Below, piece by piece: positions 57,703 to 64,000 of a DNA stretch of 64,000 nt. Source of the stretch: Oxyruncus cristatus (taxonomy: Eukaryota > Chordata > Aves > Passeriformes > Cotingidae); assembly GCA_013399855.1 (NCBI GenBank), contig VXAY01006780.1, forward strand, positions 2,805,181 to 2,869,180, in the 5' to 3' direction. Made by a program: the position numbers and the translations under genes. The notes beneath the pieces were generated by a model. That model saw only the letters and a list, made by a program, of their open reading frames with translations. It searched no databases and was not told the DNA's origin. Each line of letters begins with the position of its first letter. Position 1 is the stretch's first letter.

Positions 57703-57995
57703 GATATTTTACATTTCTAAAGCATCTTTCATCCAAGATCAAAGAACTTCATCAACAATAATTCTCAAAATACTCCTTTGAAATAGGAGTACCAAAAGGA
57801 GTACTCTTAAATCTATTTTATCTTTATCTAACTTGATCTATTTTCTTTGTAAAATGCTCGTTACTGTAGCATCTCTCTAGGCAGAGCATGACTATAGGTT
57901 AAGTGACTTGACCAGAAACACTTACTAGCTCAGTGGTAGACCTGACAATGATCACATTCAGGAGTCAAGAATCCTAAACCTTTCATCCACTAATT
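57703..57995 (+). repeat. Ancient LINE (L3/CR1-like) tail
   Basis: In order it reads tattttacatttctaaagc, atctttcatccaagatc, aaagaacttcatcaac, ggttaagtgacttgaccag, agctcagtggtagacctg and caggagtcaagaatccta. This corresponds to the amniote tail 'acatttatatagcgcctttc ... ggttaagtgacttgcccaag ... ccaggagtcctgact'. It is the most complete copy of this family in the window. Confidence 0.6.
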
Positions 57996-58674
57996 AAAAA
58001 AATATATATCGAAACTGACTTAGGGAGGACAAAAAACCCTCTACCACCATGGGACAGAGGTGCCACCAAAGCAAGTGAAGGATCTGGAATCAGCAGGCAC
58101 ATAAAGCAGCTGGTAGGACATGCTGTTGAAACATAGTGACAGATCAATAGGTGTGTGATGGCAATACACCACATATGAAGGGAAGAATCATGCATTGTTA
58201 TTTTTCAGACCTTTTGGAAAAAACTAAGTCAAACTCTCTTACCAAAGATGAAAAGTCTACCCCCCTGAAACACGCACAGCCCAGAGAGAAAGGGAAACGG
58301 TAACACCAGAAGTGCTCCCTGCTCTCCTGTGGAGGCTCAGAAAGAGCAAAGGTTTACCAGCTGCACCACAGGTCACCCATGAACAGACTGGTGGGCTGTG
58401 GGGCAGCGTCTGGGGCTGAAAAATTTGTTTAACATGAAACTTACAATTACTTAAAAATAAATTACAGCCTGTGCTACAAACCGTGTAATTCAGTCTTAGG
58501 GCCAACATAATTCTTGACATAACCCAAGTGGAATTACACTGGGGATAAACTTAGCACAGTGTATTCATAAGGCTCCTTTTCTTATCATTCCTGCAATCAG
58601 GTCATTCGTGGCTATAAATGATATTCTCCTGTCTGCTTTGTAACACGGACAAAATGTTATCGACTGCGTTCTGC

Positions 58675-58708
58675 CGCGTCAGAGAGCAGCATGCACTCTG
58701 TGAACGCG
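58675..58708. repeat. GC-rich imperfect hairpin
   Basis: The left arm cgcgtcagagag (58675-58686) pairs with ctctgtgaacgcg (58696-58708), with one bulged A and one G-G mismatch around a 9-base loop. It sits in a local cluster of CpGs (several cgcg units) that stands out in AT-rich intron. Confidence 0.75.
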
Positions 58709-60240
58709 CGCAGAACCTACTGCTGATAAAAGCAGCCCCTGTTTGGAGAGGTGTGCTTTATAATCTTTGTGGTTTTGCAGCAGAGGAACTGTTGGACAAT
58801 GAAGAAAAACATTTCAGCTCCCCTGAAAGTTTGACTGTTCCTTTTCAAACAATACAACACAGGATTCAGGACATACTGCTGACACAGCAACATCAGTGCC
58901 TCAAAGAAACTGTGGGAAATGTCAAATTTATGGTCCTATGGGTGAGTGTTGGAAGGTTTTTTTTCCCCCCCTTCAGCAAGCCTCTGTCAAAAACAGAGCC
59001 TCTAGAAAGTTTTTGGCTACGTCCCAGCAAAGCAGAAGGAAGCTGTATCCCACACTTCCCTTGGGACTTAATGAAATATACAGCCTCTGGGCTTCTTTCA
59101 ATTTGGTCTTTCAGATTGCTAAACCAGTGAAAGAAGGATCCTAGCTGTCACAAACGTCACATGTTTGGGGTCACCTGCTGCTCGGGGGTTCTCATGCCAG
59201 TTGTTGACATAATAAGCACCCCTTACACTTTAATTACAATTCACAGTGTGCAAACTCTGCAATCTGCTTTAAGGCAGACAGTCTTTTAAATCAACACTAA
59301 ATTCTACCACTGTTCGAGCAGAAATGGGAGGAAAAAGATGTCCAGCTGACTGAATAATTGTATTCAAATATTTGTGATCCTGAAGAAAAGTAAGCACTAT
59401 CCAGTGAAAAGAGCAACTGTATTGCCTGTAACACTTCAGAAAGCGTAGTTAAAACTTGACTTGCTTCTCACAGTCATGCAGACGACGCACGTGAGATGTT
59501 TTCATTTGATGAGCTCTTTCTGAAGCTCCTGCGAACACAAACCTGAGCACCCAGCTGTGTTTGTCCCCGAGCACAGAATGGGCTGGACACAATGCCGGAC
59601 ACTGGGATTGTCTAGGGGAGGGAAATTCTCAAGCCCTCTTAGTACGAATTTCAACAGGACTTGTGCAACGAAAGCCTAAACGGGAAGACATGTTTATTTT
59701 ATTCTGGAATGCTTTATTTAGTTTGGTACAAGAAACATTGGGTCTACTTAAAAATACTTATTATTTTGAGAAAGAGAGGAGAGCCCTTTGGTTTCCTTGA
59801 CCACTACCTCTTTTTTAACTACTACTCTTACTCCTAATAAAGACATATCAAGACCACCAAACTTAAAGAAATTATACCAGTTGGAGAGGAATAAAAGTCT
59901 CCTCTCCTTATATGTTAGAGAAAATCCATTTTAGCATTTGTGCATCTAAAAATGCCCCCAGTTAATTATATTATTTACAATGCCTTGGTTGAATCCATCT
60001 TTTCCCATGGAAAGAAAAAGACTATCAGAGGGGACACAGGCTCTGGGAGCACTTCTAGAAGAATTTCTACGTTCTCTCTTTTAGGAATACTGTTAAACTG
60101 TGGGTTATGGATCACGCTGTCCACACAGGAAAGTACTCCAGCTTCCTGGTGGCAGCACAACCTCCAGCAGCTGCACCTCTGCACGCATCCACCCTACGTG
60201 CTCTCAGAGAAACAAAGGAGAAGTCAATAGCACCATACGA

Positions 60241-60280
60241 GGGCCTATTCCTATTTAAATCAACAGGAGTGGCTTTGGCC
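60241..60280. repeat. Possible ancient amniote repeat fragment
   Basis: The run gggcctattcctatttaaat, caacaggagtggctttggcc resembles 'gggcctgattctcctttaaa tcaatgggagttttgcc'. It is very short and the call is weak. Confidence 0.3.
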
Positions 60281-61776
60281 ACAGGAGAAGGCAACTGACT
60301 TCTTAGAGGAAAAACAATAATGGGTTTTCACCATGTTCAATAGCCAAATGCTGGCAAGCTCTTTCCCTCTCAGCCGAGAGGAATGAAATCTCCTGCTGCC
60401 GCCTTTGCTGTCTCCTCTCCCCCTCCTTGCTCACTGTATCAGCAACCTCAGATAAACTCAGAACATTTTGAAATTACCATCAGACTGTGAAGCACTTCAA
60501 TGAAAATCTATAAAACAAATTTATAGTGTGCATTCATGTGTATTATATATACACTTAGAATGGGATTTATCATTTAGCTGACCTTTGAAACACTGATATT
60601 TTTAGATCCAAAAAAATGTGTGTTGATTGTACTTCAACCCAGTCCCCTTACAATGTACCAACTCCTTGATATCTTACTACAGGAAAGATAATTGCAATGA
60701 ATTTTTATATTTCAGCACATGGGAAGATAAGATTAGACAGTAGGGACATAAAAGCAAACTACACCACATAAAAGATAAGTTTCTGAAAGTTACAATTTAC
60801 ACCAAATGTTACAGATTAAAACGTTCAAAGCTATTTATAGGGCCTTGTGATGGTCCCATTATAGACTACAAGAAGACTGCAAAGAACTAGCACTACCTTT
60901 TCCTTAATCACTTCTTCCCATACCTTTGGAGCACACAAATTATTAATGATATTAAGACTATTACTAACTCCCATTACTACTCAGGTGCCTCAGTGAACTG
61001 GTCCCAAGGCCGTATGTGCTGCACAGACCTCACCATCCAAGAGGATTTTTCCTGCTCTAATGGGATTATCTACAATCTGAGCAACTCATCCCAAAAGGTA
61101 AATAAGCATTTGATTTCCCTCTCCCTCCTCTGTATGCCATGTTTGCCTCTGTCAACTGAATACCTTGTCATATTTTTTAAATGGGATATTTTTATTTCTT
61201 TATTCTCTACCATTAAGTTGCTACCAATAGTAGTTTGTTCAGTGGAAGAAATAAGGAATAACAGCAAGAGAGATACACTTACTTGCATATAAAGTACAAA
61301 AAAGTGGAGCTAAAAGCAAATTAAAAGTAGGGAAATGTAGTTAGGGAGCCACACAAAGTGCCATATGCAGCAGACAGCAGACAGAGCCACTGCCCACCAA
61401 AGGGCACAGGTGCAACAGCAGAAAAATAACCCAGTGCAAAGCAAAGTTTCTACCACAGCAGCTAATAAATGACACCCTCTGGAAAGCTGTCCTGGCAGCC
61501 GCCAGCACACGGCATCCACTCCCTCCGGCTGAGCCCTCGGACGGCTTCCCAGTGCCACAAAAACAAAGAGTGTTCGTGGTGTAAGGCAGGGCTCTGGCGA
61601 ACATGCTCAGAAGTAATTTTTCAATCACAGCTTAACCATATTTTCTATTTTCTTTCTCAAACGTAACCTTCTCTGAGGACTATTTCTATGAATAGTCTCA
61701 AATTTCAGCCACTTCTGATGAAGGCCTTTACAAAAAAAGTGTTGCTGGAAATGTCTGACAAGGGAAAAGTTGTGGG

Positions 61777-61792
61777 TTTTTTTTTTTTTTTT
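61777..61792. repeat. Poly-T tract (16)
   Basis: An uninterrupted T run in intron 2 of NFIA. Confidence 0.9.
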
Positions 61793-64000
61793 CCCTCTAC
61801 TATACAATTACTAAAAACATATGGTGGAAGAGATTCCGTGCAAACCTGGAGTGTGGTCTGATTTCCACAAAGATGAGGGAGGAAAAGTTGCAGCCGCAGC
61901 CACGGGATTGGTAAAAGAAGGAGCTATGATGGAAACTATTTTGAAAACAGAACTCTGTCAACCAATGCAGTTAAGAGTAACTCCATACACAGAATTACAT
62001 GTAGGCTAAATCAACTCCACTCTCAGGATTTGTGGGTGTGAGTTGTATACAGAGTGTTTGGTGAAGCCCAATTCATGTTCAAAAGAAAATTAAACCAAAG
62101 AATAAGTTATTAAAAAGAGCCTTTGAAGCAAAAAGCAATGATGTGTGAAAGACAGAACCAGAAGAGTTTATTTAAACACACAGCGCAAAAACCAGGGAAA
62201 ACAGAAATTAGGAAATTAGAAGAACAGTCATGAAGGCACCCAGCAGCCTTTTCCTGGAACTAGAAGTTCTTATATCTATGAATATTTTATCCAGATTCAA
62301 CTATCTTTTTCAAGTCCTTCCTATCAAAATTCCAGACATTTTCTTCAATAAAATCAGAAAAGTGATTCAAAATGTAGTGGTAGAAGATATAAAATTAGTT
62401 GTGTGTGGATATTACAAAGGATCTGGGAACCTTACACCCTTTAGATCTGCTTATTTAACTATTTAGCAGCACAATTTAAAATTTGCATATGACTGGTTTG
62501 ATGCCAAACCATAAGAATAAAGCAGGAATGTCTCTCTCCTCCAATGAATTTCAAACTCAGGGGTTTTTAACTTACTCCTCAAATGTGAACTGCGTTCACT
62601 TCCTAAAATTACTATGTAGCCCATAATCTAGTTAGAAAAGTGTATGTAAGACTTTAAAATAGGCTGTTTTTTTGTTCCCTTAAACTTCCTATCAAGAGTA
62701 AATTGTCTGGTGAACATGCTCAGAAATCGCATATTTCCTGTTGGTCCCAAAAGAGGAATTCTTCATTTAGCAAACTCACGTCTAAAAATAAATGTCTAAA
62801 ACTGAAAAAAGTTAGTTCTAAACCCGAGTTCCTCACTACATGCAGCGCCCAACGACATTCAATGATGAGAAGAGTCTGGCCCATTTTCTTACAACAGTCT
62901 TCTCGTCCTGAAGAAGTTCCAAAATAATCTCCGTGATAAAATCAATCCATACAAGTACAGATTCTTCCTCCAAATGTCTCCCAACTTCTCCCCATGCTGC
63001 TTCGTTGTGGTACAGCTGAGACACTATGAATGTCTGGATGTACTATGCCCATCCCAGTGAGTAAGGTGGGAATGCTTATCCTACTGACTAAGCAAGGCAT
63101 GGGCAGCCCTAACTTGGCACGCTACTGCAGAGGTCTTGTTTGCCCAGTCTCTGCTAGATACTAATTTTATTATGGCAGGATAAATAAAGCAGGAATAGCA
63201 AGGGAGAGTGGGGAAGGGCAACAAAGGGAAGGCAGCCAAAGGATATTACAGAAGTTTACAGAAGTGAGGGTGCCATGTAACCCCAGCTATGGCCTATGTG
63301 TGTGGAGATGGAGTTTGTCCCTGAAGTCCCCTTCATTTCACATACCAAAAATCTACCCCAGAGAAAAGAAGAATGTCTTCCCTGCTAGATATGTGGTTTG
63401 GTCCAAATTGAGGAAAGAAGCTGAAGAAAAATAGTCAGTTTAGGTGTCACAGCTCAGTTAATAGGGGCCGAATCCATTAGTCATGACAGGTAAGCCTGCA
63501 ATTAATTATGACTGTCTTGTGCTCCCCCACTAGGCAAAGTCCTTTCCTGGTTTTTCTCCACTCCTTATTCAAGAGCAATACCCAGGACATATTCCAGGAC
63601 AATTTGCTGCGTGCTGCTGAGATTGAGAAGCAAGGACACTGGAGGGGTGAATGCACCAAATATCTGACTTTGCAGCTTTCTCAGTCTTACACAGGTACCA
63701 TAACCCAAGCACAAACTCTACCCATATCTGCACCTGTCAGAACACCTACAGACTGAGTGTCCCTGCTTCATGTGATCTAGGAGAGGGATCATCCTTTACC
63801 CCTGTACAGGGACCTCACTGCCAAGTCCAAGTATCACTAATTATGATCAGGACTGCACCCAGGACTGCCACCCTACAGATCTCCATTTTGCTGAGTGCTG
63901 TATAAGCAAAGAACAAAGAGAGAGCCCTTGCCTCAAAGAGCTTAGGATTTACTAGGCCTACCAGGAGAGCAGGACAAGCACAGCATCTTACTCTGCTGCC

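Larger units (their letters stand above)
45282..64000 (-). other. NFIA: NFIA intron 2, 3' part (18.7 kb)
   Basis: This is non-coding intron sequence upstream (in gene order) of exon 3. No exon-2 sequence encoding the DNA-binding domain was found, so intron 2 continues past position 64000. The segment holds no recognisable CR1 copy. It contains two CpG-retaining blocks (47941-48250 and 52081-52520), the direct duplication at 50.6-51.0 kb, two eroded ancient repeats (53643-53850 and 57703-57995), a nested hairpin at 54171-54210, a GC-rich hairpin at 58675-58708 and several poly-T or poly-A tracts. The open frames here, including one of 170 codons at 58618-59130, have no recognisable domain and are judged to be chance. 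Confidence 0.85.

Noticed and set aside
58618..59130. 170-codon plus-strand ORF
   Set aside because: It has no recognisable domain, no supporting splice or promoter context, and ordinary low-complexity composition.

Overview
The window is a piece of a bird genome lying entirely inside one large gene, NFIA (nuclear factor I/A), which runs on the minus strand. The avian call rests on five CR1 LINE 3'-end fragments of the kind typical of bird genomes, on AT-rich intronic sequence, and on a thin background of very old amniote repeats. The gene call rests on four short exons with canonical splice sites. Read in minus-strand order, these join in frame into one 387-base (129-codon) stretch. As recalled, it corresponds to the part of vertebrate NFIA just after the DNA-binding and dimerisation domain.

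Layout in gene order (high to low coordinates): 64000-45282 is the 3' part of intron 2; 45281-45216 is exon 3; 45215-20199 is intron 3 (25.0 kb); 20198-20124 is exon 4; 20123-10710 is intron 4 (9.4 kb); 10709-10592 is exon 5; 10591-8109 is intron 5 (2.5 kb); 8108-7981 is exon 6; 7980-1 is the 5' part of intron 6. Exon numbers follow the usual vertebrate NFIA model, in which a large exon 2 encodes the DNA-binding domain. That exon, exon 1 and the later activation-domain exons were not found and must lie outside the window. No second protein gene, tRNA, rRNA, CRISPR array or viral insert could be supported. The long open frames elsewhere look like chance ORFs.

The introns hold five CR1 fragments, all between 1.2 and 31.2 kb, so the upper 32.8 kb has no recognisable young CR1. 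They also hold several eroded ancient amniote repeats, simple-sequence tracts, several clean inverted repeats, two CpG-retaining blocks in intron 2 and, most notably, a pair of diverged direct copies about 270 bp apart near 50.6-51.0 kb that fit no repeat I recognise. No new system of interacting genes is present. The points of interest are non-coding structures inside the introns of a developmental transcription factor.
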